Shown here piece after piece: positions 1 to 7,661 of a stretch of 64,000 nt of DNA; position 1 is the stretch's first letter; every line of letters starts with the position of its first letter. The notes beneath the pieces were generated by a model, which searched no databases, was not told where the DNA came from, and saw nothing but the letters and a program-made list of their open reading frames with translations. This DNA comes from Curtobacterium sp. ISL-83 (GTDB lineage Bacteria; Actinomycetota; Actinomycetes; Actinomycetales; Microbacteriaceae), in the NCBI RefSeq assembly GCF_018613895.1, contig NZ_JAGGPH010000009.1, positions 186,001-250,000 on the forward strand, given 5' to 3'. Position numbers and translations under genes: made by a program.

Positions 1-1806
1 CTGTTCGCCGCGATGGAGATCAGGGACGCCCCGAACGGCACCAGAGCCCGCGACTTCGGACACGCGTCGCTCGGCGATCGCGACCCGCGGTGGATCCACG
101 ACGACCACGATCCGTCACTCGGCGCTGGACGGCTCGCCGACAGCGTCCTCGTGACCGAGAACCTCGCCCGGGTCACGAAGAAGGTCATCGACCCGGGGCA
201 CGACGCGTCGGACACCCCGGACGAGACGAGCGTCGCGGTGGCGGGCAGCACCGTCGACTACGCGCTCTACCCGTCGCTGACGAACGGCAACGCCGCGGGC
301 AAGCCGACCGAGGTGACGGTCCGCGACGTCCTGCCGCTGCACAGCACCTTCGTCGCGGGCAGCGCTTCGACGACGCCGACCGCGGTGGACACCGTCGCCG
401 ACGCGGACGGCCAGGAGCACCAGCGACTCGTCTGGCGGCTCACCGACGTCGCGCCGAACACGACCATCGCGCCCCTGACCTACACGGTGGCGGTGTCGGG
501 GATCGCCCCCGCCGGCTCGTTGCGCAACCAGGTCACGATCGAATCGCCGACGGACAAGTCCGACCTCGCGTACCGCAACGCCGTGCGCGCGGTCCAGGTC
601 GTCACCCCCGGCGGCATCGGTGTCGAGAAGACGGCGATCAACCCGGTCGTCGTCGACGGGGACCGGCTCGAGTGGTCGCTCGGGTACACCAACACGGACG
701 GCGAGGCGGCGCACGACGTCGACCTGATCGACGTGCTCCCCCACCAGGGTGACGGGAACGGTTCCGCGTTCCACGGTTCCGTCGGGCTGGCCGAACCCGT
801 CCGGATCGACGCCGGCGCGGACGAGCGCGTGGTGTACACGGCGGCGACGCCCTCGACCATCGCGTTCGACGGCGACGACCCCTCGAACCAGCCGGGTGGG
901 TCGACGACGTGGTGCGCCGAAGCCGAGCTCGGCACGGCTGGCTGTCCCGCGACGCTCGCGGAGGTGACCGCCGTGCGCGTCCTGCGGGGGGCACCGGTCG
1001 CACCGGGTGCCGTCGTGATGCACCGGGTGTCGTTGGCCACGACGGGCGCATCCGACCAGGACACGTACACGAACCGCTTCGGGCTCCGCGCGTCCAACCT
1101 GGCGCTCCCGGTGCAGTCGAACCCGGCCACCATCCGGGTGGTGTCCGGCTCGATCGGTGACCGCGTGTGGGCGGACGACGATGCAGACGGGCTGCAGGAC
1201 GACGACGAACCCGGGGTCGGCGGGGTGCCCGTCCACCTCGGTGGGACGGACGACCGTGGAGCGGACGTCGTCCGTGACACCAGGACCGACGCCGACGGCC
1301 GCTACCGGTTCGACGGCCTGCGACCCGGGGCCTACGTCGTGACCTTCACCGCCCCGGACGGTCGGGGCTTCACTGCGGAGCACGCGGGGACCGACGGAGC
1401 GCTCGACTCCGACGCGGATCCCGCCGGCCGCACCGCGACGGTCGACCTGTCGACCGAGGTGTCCGAGGTCGGGGCGCTCGACGGTGTCCAGCGCCTCACG
1501 ACCATCGACGCCGGTGTGCTGCCGGGTGCGCCCGTGGATCCCGTCGGTCCCGGTGTCCCCGGGGACGACGGCGCGTCGGGCAGTGGGCACCCGTCGGGGA
1601 CGGGGGCTGCCGGCGACGCCGGCGCGCACCCGGCACCCGTCTCGGATGGGGACCGCGGTGCCGGTGCTCGTGGGGCGCTCGCGTTCACGGGCACCCAGGG
1701 CCTCGAGCTCCTGACGGCCGGGGCCGTGCTCCTGCTCCTGCTCGGGCTGCTGCTGGTCGGCGCGCGCCGACACACCCTGCGAGGGCACGCGCGTCGAGGC
1801 CGCTGA
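1..1806 (+). CDS. Wall-anchored surface protein, DUF11 and SdrD B-like domains, LAFTG signal (5' partial)
   Basis: The reading frame is open from base 1, so only the last 601 residues are seen and the true start lies upstream. Two DUF11-like beta modules are visible (roughly residues 50-180 and 205-375; motifs VRDVLPLHSTFVAGS and LIDVLPHQ). An SdrD B-like module follows near residues 385-480 (SIGDRVWADDDADGLQDDDE, then DADGRYRFDGLRPGAYVVTF). A Pro/Gly-rich spacer leads to LAFTG (bases 1678-1692), a membrane segment and an Arg-rich tail. That is the layout of a sortase substrate of the LAXTG type used by class E sortases in actinobacteria. The protein should sit on the wall, probably as a stalk or adhesin; the ligand is unknown. 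No sortase gene lies in the window. Confidence 0.85.
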   Translation: MFAAMEIRDAPNGTRARDFGHASLGDRDPRWIHDDHDPSLGAGRLADSVLVTENLARVTKKVIDPGHDASDTPDETSVAVAGSTVDYALYPSLTNGNAAGKPTEVTVRDVLPLHSTFVAGSASTTPTAVDTVADADGQEHQRLVWRLTDVAPNTTIAPLTYTVAVSGIAPAGSLRNQVTIESPTDKSDLAYRNAVRAVQVVTPGGIGVEKTAINPVVVDGDRLEWSLGYTNTDGEAAHDVDLIDVLPHQGDGNGSAFHGSVGLAEPVRIDAGADERVVYTAATPSTIAFDGDDPSNQPGGSTTWCAEAELGTAGCPATLAEVTAVRVLRGAPVAPGAVVMHRVSLATTGASDQDTYTNRFGLRASNLALPVQSNPATIRVVSGSIGDRVWADDDADGLQDDDEPGVGGVPVHLGGTDDRGADVVRDTRTDADGRYRFDGLRPGAYVVTFTAPDGRGFTAEHAGTDGALDSDADPAGRTATVDLSTEVSEVGALDGVQRLTTIDAGVLPGAPVDPVGPGVPGDDGASGSGHPSGTGAAGDAGAHPAPVSDGDRGAGARGALAFTGTQGLELLTAGAVLLLLLGLLLVGARRHTLRGHARRGR

Positions 1807-1821
1807 CCCTCCGGAACGACG

Positions 1822-1853
1822 GACGGCCGCGCTCTGCTCGGAGCGCGGCCGTC
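1822..1853. terminator. Hairpin between convergent genes
   Basis: A 13-bp perfect inverted repeat (1822-1834 and 1841-1853) with a 6-base loop lies between the surface protein and the convergent nitroreductase gene. There is no T-run, as is usual in high-GC actinobacteria, so it is a probable bidirectional terminator. Confidence 0.6.
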
Positions 1854-1872
1854 GGTCGTGGGGGAGTCGGGG

Positions 1873-2466
1873 TCACTCCTTGACGAGCACGACCTCGTCG
1901 AGGGGCATGCGCGTGCGCGGCGCGACCTCGCGCTCGGCGATCTTCTCGTCGAGCTGCGACGGGTCCGCGACGGTCCCGATCGCGGTCACGGTGAACGGCA
2001 GGAACCGGGCGTCCAGACCGAACGCAGCACGGAGCCCCTCGGCGTCGATGCCGCCCATCTGGTGCACGTGCAGGCCTTCCGCGTGCGCCTGCACCGCGAG
2101 TGCCGCCACGGACTGGCCGAGGTCGTACTCGGCGAACCGGAGCTCCGTGCCCTCCTCGTTCACCGTCTCGAGGACGCCGACGACCAGTGCACTCGCGCGG
2201 AAGGCCCAGGCCGCGTTGAAGCCGAGCAGGTGCTCGTTGATCGTCCGGAAGGTCTCGGTACCGCGCCGGCCGGCGATGAAGCGCCGGGGCTGCAGGTTGT
2301 TCGCCGACGGGGCCCACCGAGCGGCCTCCAGCACCGCGTCGAAGGACGCGTCCGAGATGGTCGCGGTCTCGTCGTAGGAGCGGGGGCTCCACCGCTCCTC
2401 GAGGAGCGGGACCAGGGGCTGGCTGGAGTCGGTCGATCGGGTGAGCGTGTTGGTCGTCGAGGTCAT
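1873..2466 (-). CDS. Nitroreductase family FMN-dependent oxidoreductase
   Basis: A 197-residue cytosolic protein, the usual length for the family. FMN-contact motifs near the N-terminus are recognisable: ERWSPRSYDE (about residues 24-33) and ARWAPSANNLQPRRF (about 49-63); a late QMGGID segment also fits. Members reduce nitro groups, quinones or other electron-poor substrates with NAD(P)H; the substrate here cannot be told. The chosen ATG at 2466 begins the conserved part, and the reading frame upstream has a composition unlike this gene. A GTTGC-C-GCAAC dyad (2468-2478) sits directly beside the start, in the short gap to the divergent carrier gene, and could be an operator. Confidence 0.85.
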   Translation of the reverse strand: MTSTTNTLTRSTDSSQPLVPLLEERWSPRSYDETATISDASFDAVLEAARWAPSANNLQPRRFIAGRRGTETFRTINEHLLGFNAAWAFRASALVVGVLETVNEEGTELRFAEYDLGQSVAALAVQAHAEGLHVHQMGGIDAEGLRAAFGLDARFLPFTVTAIGTVADPSQLDEKIAEREVAPRTRMPLDEVVLVKE

Positions 2467-2566
2467 GGTTGCCGCAACAACTGTCCATGGCCCGGCATTC
2501 CGGATCAAGCGCGCTCTCCGCGCCGTGCCGTTCGGCGACGCGTGTCGCCGTGCCAGGATGGAGGCG

Positions 2567-3490
2567 ATGGGTGGCGTGTTGACGGGCTTCGCGATCATCG
2601 GCGCGATCATCGCGGCCGGGTACGTCGTCGGGCGCACCGGGATCCTCGGGCAGCACGCGCAGTTCGTGATGAGCCGGCTGGCGTTCTTCGTGCTCATGCC
2701 GTGCCTGCTCTTCCACACCATCGCGACGGCGGACATCCGCTCGCTGCTGTCGCCGATGCTCTGGGTGTCGCTGCTGAGCGCGGTCCTGGTCGCGCTCGTC
2801 GCCGCGCTGGTCTTCGGCGTCGTCATGCGTCGCCCGCTCGCCACCACGACGGTCGGAGCGCTCGCCTCGAGCTACGTCAACGCGAACAACATCGGTCTGC
2901 CGGTCGCCGTGTACGTGCTGGGGCAGGCGACGGCGGTGGTCCCGGTGATCCTCCTGCAGCTCGTGGTGCTCGCGCCGATCGCGCTGACCGTGCTCGACGT
3001 CGCGACCTCGGGGAGCGGGAGCTGGCGGCGCCGCATCGCCGGACCGTTCCGCAACCCGATCATCATCGCGTCCCTCGTCGGACTGGTGTTCTCGGCGACG
3101 AGGGTCACCCTGCCGACGCCGGTGCTCGAGCCGTTCGCGCTCGTCGGTGCCGCGGCCGTCCCCGTGGTGCTGCTGTCCTTCGGGATGAGCCTGCACGGCG
3201 CGACACCGCTGCGCGACCCGTCGATCCGGACGGACGTCATCGTGGCGTCCGTGACGAAGCTCCTGGTGATGCCCGCGGTCGCCTTCGTCCTGGCGCGGTT
3301 CGTGTTCGGACTCGGCGCGCAGGACGTGTTCGTCCTGACGACGCTCGGGGCCCTGCCTGCGGCGCAGAACGTCTTCAACTACGCCCAGCGGTACGGGGCA
3401 GCGGTACCGGTCGCGCGAGACGTGGTGCTCATCTCGACGATCGGCGCGGTGCCCGTCCTGGTCGCCATCGCGGCGCTGCTGCACCCCTAG
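2567..3490 (+). CDS. AEC-family (auxin efflux carrier type) transporter
   Basis: A 307-residue integral membrane protein with about ten hydrophobic segments in two halves and the family's Asn/Pro break in the middle (NANNIGLPVAVYVL, about residue 105). AEC proteins are secondary carriers for small organic anions such as malate or malonate; bacterial substrates are mostly unknown. The start is uncertain: ATGs lie at 2558 and 2567. The sequence CAGGAT ends 7 bases before 2567, which would fit a leaderless start, so 2567 is preferred. The gene is divergent from the nitroreductase and convergent with exonuclease III. Confidence 0.85.
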   Translation: MGGVLTGFAIIGAIIAAGYVVGRTGILGQHAQFVMSRLAFFVLMPCLLFHTIATADIRSLLSPMLWVSLLSAVLVALVAALVFGVVMRRPLATTTVGALASSYVNANNIGLPVAVYVLGQATAVVPVILLQLVVLAPIALTVLDVATSGSGSWRRRIAGPFRNPIIIASLVGLVFSATRVTLPTPVLEPFALVGAAAVPVVLLSFGMSLHGATPLRDPSIRTDVIVASVTKLLVMPAVAFVLARFVFGLGAQDVFVLTTLGALPAAQNVFNYAQRYGAAVPVARDVVLISTIGAVPVLVAIAALLHP

Positions 3491-3517
3491 GCGCGGCGGG
3501 AGCAGGCGCCCGGCGGG

Positions 3518-4360
3518 TCAGAAGATCATCGGCCGGTCGTCGTCGAGCGCGGTGTCGAGGTCGAGGTCGAGGTCCACGGTCACGGGCACGTGGTCACTCG
3601 GGGCGTCGCCCTTGCGCTCGTTCCGGTGGATGGCGGCATCCGTGACGACGTCGGCGAACGCCTCGGACCCGAGCACGAAGTCGATCCGCATCCCCTCGTT
3701 CCGGGGGAACCGGAGCTGCTTGTAGTCCCAGTAGGTGTACCCGTCGGGCACGATCGGGCGGACGACGTCCTGCAGGCCGATGGTCTCGAAGGCGCGGAAC
3801 GCAGCACGCTCGGGCTCGCTGACGTGGGTCGACCCCTCGAAGACGCGCATGTCCCACACGTCCTGGTCGAGCGGGGCGACGTTCCAGTCGCCCATCAGCG
3901 CGAGCGGGGTCTCCGGCGACGCGGCGAGCCACTCCGAGGTGCGGTCGGCCAGCTCGGCGAGCCAGTCGAGCTTGTACGTGTAGTGCGGGTCACCGAGCTC
4001 GCGCCCGTTCGGCACGTAGAGGCTCCAGAGGCGGACGCCCTCGACCGTGACCCCGATGGCACGGGCCTCCACCGGGAGGTCCGAGCCCTCGTGGCCCTTG
4101 AGGAAGCCGGGCTGGCCGGGGAAGTCGCGGGTGACGTCCTCCATCGGCAGGCGGCTGGCGAAGGCGACGCCGTTCCACTGGTTGAGCCCGTGGGCCTCGA
4201 CCTGGTAGCCCGCGGCCTCGAACGCCTCGGTCGGGAACTGCTCCGGCTTGCACTTGATCTCCTGCATGCCGAGGACGTCCACGTCCTCGCGCACCAGCCA
4301 GTCGACGATCCGCCCGACTCGGGTACGGACGGAGTTCACGTTCCAGGTCGCCACGCGCAT
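3518..4360 (-). CDS. xthA: Exodeoxyribonuclease III (AP endonuclease)
   Basis: A 280-residue cytosolic base-excision-repair nuclease of the exonuclease-endonuclease-phosphatase fold. All signature motifs are present: RVATWNVNSVRTR at the N-terminus, LGMQEIKCKP with the metal-binding Glu, ALMGDWNVAP, RIDFVLGSEAF and the terminal SDHVPV with the catalytic Asp-His pair. It should cleave the backbone 5' to abasic sites and degrade 3' ends. The C-terminus is acidic (LDLDLDTALDDD). The start at 4360 begins the conserved domain and is preceded by TAGGTT and 7 bases, which suggests a leaderless transcript. Confidence 0.95.
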   Translation of the reverse strand: MRVATWNVNSVRTRVGRIVDWLVREDVDVLGMQEIKCKPEQFPTEAFEAAGYQVEAHGLNQWNGVAFASRLPMEDVTRDFPGQPGFLKGHEGSDLPVEARAIGVTVEGVRLWSLYVPNGRELGDPHYTYKLDWLAELADRTSEWLAASPETPLALMGDWNVAPLDQDVWDMRVFEGSTHVSEPERAAFRAFETIGLQDVVRPIVPDGYTYWDYKQLRFPRNEGMRIDFVLGSEAFADVVTDAAIHRNERKGDAPSDHVPVTVDLDLDLDTALDDDRPMIF

Positions 4361-4439
4361 GCACCCGAACCTACCGGTCCGTTCCCGGCACGATGGTGTT
4401 CGCTGGACGGCAGCAACGATCCGCACCAGGAGGCACCAC

Positions 4440-4943
4440 ATGGCATCGACGACGAACCGCCCTGAGGGGACCACGACCGTGGCTGCTGGGACGACCGGCG
4501 CCGGGACGTCCGCACGCGTCGACGGGAACACCGCGACCGGGACCACGACCACGCAGGTGACGGCCAGGGGCAAGACCATCATCGACGACGCCGTGGTCGC
4601 GAAGGTCGCGGGCATCGCCGCTCGCGACGTGCCCGGGGTGTTCGCCCTCGGGGGCAACACGGCGCGGGCCTTCGGCGCGATCCGGGACGCGATCGGGTCG
4701 AGCGCACTCGGCCAGGGCGTCCGTGTCGAGGTCGGCGAGACCCAGGTCGCCGTCGACCTGACGATCGTCGTCGACTACCCGACGCCGATGATGGCGGTCG
4801 CGACGGCTGTCCGGACCGCGGTCACCGACGCGATCACCGAACTGGTGGGCCTCGAGGTGACCGAGGTCAACATCGCGATCAACGACGTCAACATCCCCGC
4901 GCTCGCCGGCACCGAGCCCGACGTCGAGGGTCGCGTCCGGTGA
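4440..4943 (+). CDS. Asp23/Gls24 family envelope stress protein
   Basis: A 167-residue protein: a Thr/Gly-rich N-terminal stretch of about 40 residues, then an Asp23 (DUF322) domain with IIDDAVVAKVAGIAARDVPG, LTIVVDYPTPM and VTEVNIAINDVNIP. In Staphylococcus, Asp23 sits at the membrane through the AmaP anchor and takes part in cell-envelope stress. It opens a five-gene operon in which every following gene overlaps its predecessor by 4 bases. A strong AGGAGG lies about 7 bases before the ATG. The low-complexity N-terminus is longer than in Firmicute homologues. Confidence 0.85.
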   Translation: MASTTNRPEGTTTVAAGTTGAGTSARVDGNTATGTTTTQVTARGKTIIDDAVVAKVAGIAARDVPGVFALGGNTARAFGAIRDAIGSSALGQGVRVEVGETQVAVDLTIVVDYPTPMMAVATAVRTAVTDAITELVGLEVTEVNIAINDVNIPALAGTEPDVEGRVR

Positions 4944-5131
4944 ACGCCACCGTCGTCGGCATGGGCGCCGGTGCCCTGCTCGCCATCGTCGCCGTGACGC
5001 TCGGGTTCTGGGCGTTCGTCGTGGTCGCCGTGTTCATGATCGTCGGCGGCCTGGTCGCCCGGATCGTGTCCGGGGACATCGACTCCAGCCGCCTGCTCGA
5101 CGTGCTCCGCGGGCGCCGGAGCTCCCGGTGA
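4940..5131 (+). CDS. Small two-helix membrane protein of the Asp23 operon (DUF2273-like)
   Basis: A 63-residue protein, almost entirely two hydrophobic helices (about residues 8-24 and 27-45) followed by a basic tail ending RGRRSSR. Position, size and topology match the DUF2273/GlsB-like small membrane proteins that travel with Gls24 genes. It overlaps the stop of the Asp23 gene by ATGA, so translation is probably coupled. The function is unknown; membrane recruitment of the Asp23 proteins is a reasonable guess. Family assignment is by context and topology rather than by a strong motif. Confidence 0.7.
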   Translation: MNATVVGMGAGALLAIVAVTLGFWAFVVVAVFMIVGGLVARIVSGDIDSSRLLDVLRGRRSSR

Positions 5132-5511
5132 CCCCGGCCGCCGTCGCCGTCTCCGGTGACCGCGGCGCTCCAGACGGGCAGCGGGTCCCCGGCTACGACC
5201 GGATCGGGGCCGCCGCACTCGTCCACACCGCGCAGGCGGTGGCCGCCGAGGCGCTGCGCGCACCGGTCCGGGAGGTCCGGGCCCACGTCGCCGACGACGG
5301 TCGCGGTGCGCTGGCGGTCGAGGTCACGGCTCCGCTCACCGTGCCCGTCCTGGGTCGCCACGCGGTCCCCGACGAACCCGTCCTCGCAACGGCGCACCGC
5401 GCCCGTGCCACGATCGCCGAGCGCATCGCGACCATCACCGGCCGGCAGGTGCAGCGCGTGACGATCACGTTCGCGTCGTCGGTCGTCGACGTCCCACGGA
5501 GGGTCCGATGA
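5128..5511 (+). CDS. Short Asp23-like protein of the envelope stress operon
   Basis: A 127-residue soluble protein starting with GTG inside the preceding stop (GTGA). Segments such as AALVHTAQAVAAEALRAP, VEVTAPLTVP and ARATIAERIATITGRQVQRV follow the alternating strand-helix pattern of Asp23 domains, and its ending (VTITFASSVV) resembles the end of the first gene's domain. It looks like a second, diverged Asp23 subtype made with the first one. No catalytic residues are evident. The family call is moderate; the gene itself is secure from its tight packing and codon use. Confidence 0.7.
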   Translation: MTPAAVAVSGDRGAPDGQRVPGYDRIGAAALVHTAQAVAAEALRAPVREVRAHVADDGRGALAVEVTAPLTVPVLGRHAVPDEPVLATAHRARATIAERIATITGRQVQRVTITFASSVVDVPRRVR

Positions 5512-6221
5512 CCGGCGAGCGCACCGAGCACGAGCCGCTCCCGGCGGACGGGCCGCTCGCCGCGGTGCTCGGGCAGGACCCCCGACGGTCGGCCGGGGAC
5601 CGACCGGCCGTGGGGCAGCGGGTCGGATCGACCGCGGCCGAGGAACACGCTCCCGTGTACCGACGGCTGATCCGACGTGAGACGAACGCCTCCCGGTCCG
5701 GCACCGTCGTCGTCGCGATGCTCGTGGTGCTGCTCATCGCTGCGGTGGCCGTGTTCGCCGCGGCCCTCGTCCTGCTCGACCAGACCGTCGCCGGCATCGA
5801 CCCACGCGTGGTCGTCGATCGTGCGGTGCGGGCGCCCGCCGGCCTGGACACCACGATCGTCGTCGGCATCGCCGCCGTGCTCGCCGTGCTCGGACTGGTG
5901 TTCCTGCTGCACGGGCTGCTGCCCCAGCGACGGCCCCGGCACACGATGTCCTCCGACCGGCTCGCGGTCGTGGTGGACGACGAGGTCCTCGCGTCAGCCG
6001 CTGCGCGTGCCGCCCGGTCCGCGACCCGACTGGGTCCGGACGGCGCCCTCGGGACGGTCGGGCGCCGGACCGTCGACGTGGTGCTCCGCCCCGCGGCGGG
6101 CGTGGACGTGCCGGCGGTCGCCGCGACCGAGGCCGTCGAGCGGGAGTTCGCCGCGATCGACGCCCACCCGACCGTGACCGCGCGGGTGCGCGTGCAGCCG
6201 ACCGGACGGATCGACGGATGA
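5508..6221 (+). CDS. Two-helix membrane protein with DUF6286-like C-terminal domain
   Basis: A 237-residue protein. The first 60 residues are charged and cytosolic, two transmembrane segments follow (about 65-90 and 113-133), and a soluble domain of about 90 residues ends the protein (SSDRLAVVVDDEVLASAAAR, TVDVVLRPAAGVDVP, VTARVRVQPTGRID). This arrangement matches actinobacterial DUF6286 proteins found in Asp23/AmaP operons. The C-terminal domain itself recalls Asp23 (a short alternating fold ending in paired strands), so it may be the partner surface for the two soluble Asp23-like proteins. ATGA overlaps on both sides. Confidence 0.7.
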   Translation: MTGERTEHEPLPADGPLAAVLGQDPRRSAGDRPAVGQRVGSTAAEEHAPVYRRLIRRETNASRSGTVVVAMLVVLLIAAVAVFAAALVLLDQTVAGIDPRVVVDRAVRAPAGLDTTIVVGIAAVLAVLGLVFLLHGLLPQRRPRHTMSSDRLAVVVDDEVLASAAARAARSATRLGPDGALGTVGRRTVDVVLRPAAGVDVPAVAATEAVEREFAAIDAHPTVTARVRVQPTGRIDG

Positions 6222-6811
6222 ACGCCACGAACCGTGCGCTCGGCCGGACCGCCCTGGTCGTCGTCGGGCTCGTCCTGCTCGTCGCGGGTGTCGCCGTGAT
6301 CCTCGTCGAACTGCTGCCGTCGGCGGCGACGACCTGGCACGCCGTCGGACACGGCCTCCGCGACCTCGGAGCGGGAGCGGGTCGGGACGCCTCGGTCCTG
6401 GCGTGGACGGAGGTGCTCGGGGGCGGTGTCCTGCTCGGCGTCCTGGCGCTCGTGGTGCTGTCCACGCTGGGCGGCGGCCGCGTCGACACCGTGATCGAGG
6501 ACGACGGTCCCGCTGACGGCCTGCCGGGCGGCGTGCGCATCGACGCCGCCGCCGTGCAGCACGCGCTCTCGTCTGCCATCGGCGACCTGCCCCAGGTCGG
6601 GTCGCTCGCCGTCGACGTGTACCGCGTGCGACGCGGTCGTGCGATCCGGATCCGTGTCCGACCTCGGCGGGGTGCGGCCCCGCGGGAGATCACGGAGCGG
6701 GTCGAGGAGATCGTCGCGGACCTGGACGCCCTGCTCGGCGAGCGGCTGCCGGTGCTGCTCGAGATCGCTCGTGGCGGCGCGGGGTCCTCCCGGCCGGACC
6801 GGGTGCACTGA
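6218..6811 (+). CDS. AmaP-like membrane anchor of the Asp23 operon
   Basis: A 197-residue protein with two N-terminal membrane segments (about residues 10-30 and 65-86) and a cytosolic C-terminal domain (VSLP-type strands: GSLAVDVYRVRRGRAIRIRV, then ITERVEEIVADLDALLGERL). The topology is that of AmaP, the alkaline-shock-response anchor that holds Asp23 at the membrane. It is the last gene of the overlapping set; the next gene starts 20 bases later with GTG and may be cotranscribed. The name rests on topology and neighbours. Confidence 0.65.
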   Translation: MNATNRALGRTALVVVGLVLLVAGVAVILVELLPSAATTWHAVGHGLRDLGAGAGRDASVLAWTEVLGGGVLLGVLALVVLSTLGGGRVDTVIEDDGPADGLPGGVRIDAAAVQHALSSAIGDLPQVGSLAVDVYRVRRGRAIRIRVRPRRGAAPREITERVEEIVADLDALLGERLPVLLEIARGGAGSSRPDRVH

Positions 6812-6831
6812 GGTCGGAGCGGGATGCTGAC

Positions 6832-7650
6832 GTGCGGGTGGTCGTCACGGGCGGAGCGCCGGTGGTGACGGACGGCATCGCCCGTGCGCGGGCCTCGGTC
6901 GGTGTGCCGCGCGTGGTCACCGAGGCCGCGCGTGGGCGCCCGGTGCAGGCCGTCTGGGTGAACGAGATCGGCGGACGGACCTTCCGCATCGGGGCCGAGG
7001 GTCACGCGGAGGAGTACGTCAAGGTGCTCCCGCACGCGAACACGTCGTGGATCGTCGGCGAGGCCGCTCGGCTGACCTGGGCCGCCCGGTACGCCCGGGT
7101 GCCCGAACTGCTCGCGCACGGCGTCGACGACGAGGGCGCGTGGCTCCGGACCCGTGCGCTCCCGGGGTGGAGCGCCGTGGACCCCCGGTGGCGCGACGAG
7201 CCCCGGACGGCGGTCATCGCCGTGGGGGAGGGACTCCGTGCCCTGCACGACACCCTGCCCGTCCTGGACTGCCCGTTCGAGTGGTCCACGGCGCACCGGA
7301 CCGGCCGTGCGCGGTCGGCGGGAGCCGACCCCGACGCGCTCGGACCCGAGCCGCCGTCCGAGCGCACGGTGGTGTGCCACGGCGACCCCTGCACGCCGAA
7401 CACGCTCGTCGGCGCCGACGGCCGGTGGTCAGGCCACGTGGACCTGGACGGGATGGGGATCGCGGACCGGTGGGCGGACATCGCCGTGGCGACGATGGCG
7501 CTCGGGTGGAACCACGGACCGGGGTGGGAGCCGCTCTTCCACGAGGCCTACGGCGTCCCGTTCGACCCCGACCGCACCGACTGGTACCGGGCGCTGTGGA
7601 ACCTGGGCGACGGTGGCACCGCGACCAGCGGGCCGAGCACGGGCACCTGA
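6832..7650 (+). CDS. Aminoglycoside phosphotransferase (APH(3')-like) family kinase
   Basis: A 272-residue cytosolic kinase-fold protein. The catalytic loop CHGDPCTPNTLV (about residues 183-194) and the metal-binding segment GHVDLDGMGIADRWADIA that replaces DFG are both intact, and the length is typical of APH(3'). An N-terminal strand region (FRIGAEGHAEEYVKVL) contains the likely ATP-binding Lys. It is probably active, but chromosomal members in soil actinobacteria often act on unknown small molecules, so drug resistance should not be assumed. GTG start 20 bases after the AmaP-like gene, with a weak ribosome site. Confidence 0.8.
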   Translation: MRVVVTGGAPVVTDGIARARASVGVPRVVTEAARGRPVQAVWVNEIGGRTFRIGAEGHAEEYVKVLPHANTSWIVGEAARLTWAARYARVPELLAHGVDDEGAWLRTRALPGWSAVDPRWRDEPRTAVIAVGEGLRALHDTLPVLDCPFEWSTAHRTGRARSAGADPDALGPEPPSERTVVCHGDPCTPNTLVGADGRWSGHVDLDGMGIADRWADIAVATMALGWNHGPGWEPLFHEAYGVPFDPDRTDWYRALWNLGDGGTATSGPSTGT

Positions 7651-7661
7651 CGCGGCTCGGT

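Noticed and set aside
6832-7650. Antibiotic resistance gene
   Set aside because: The fold and catalytic motifs are of the phosphotransferase family, but nothing in sequence or context shows a drug substrate; it is listed only by family.
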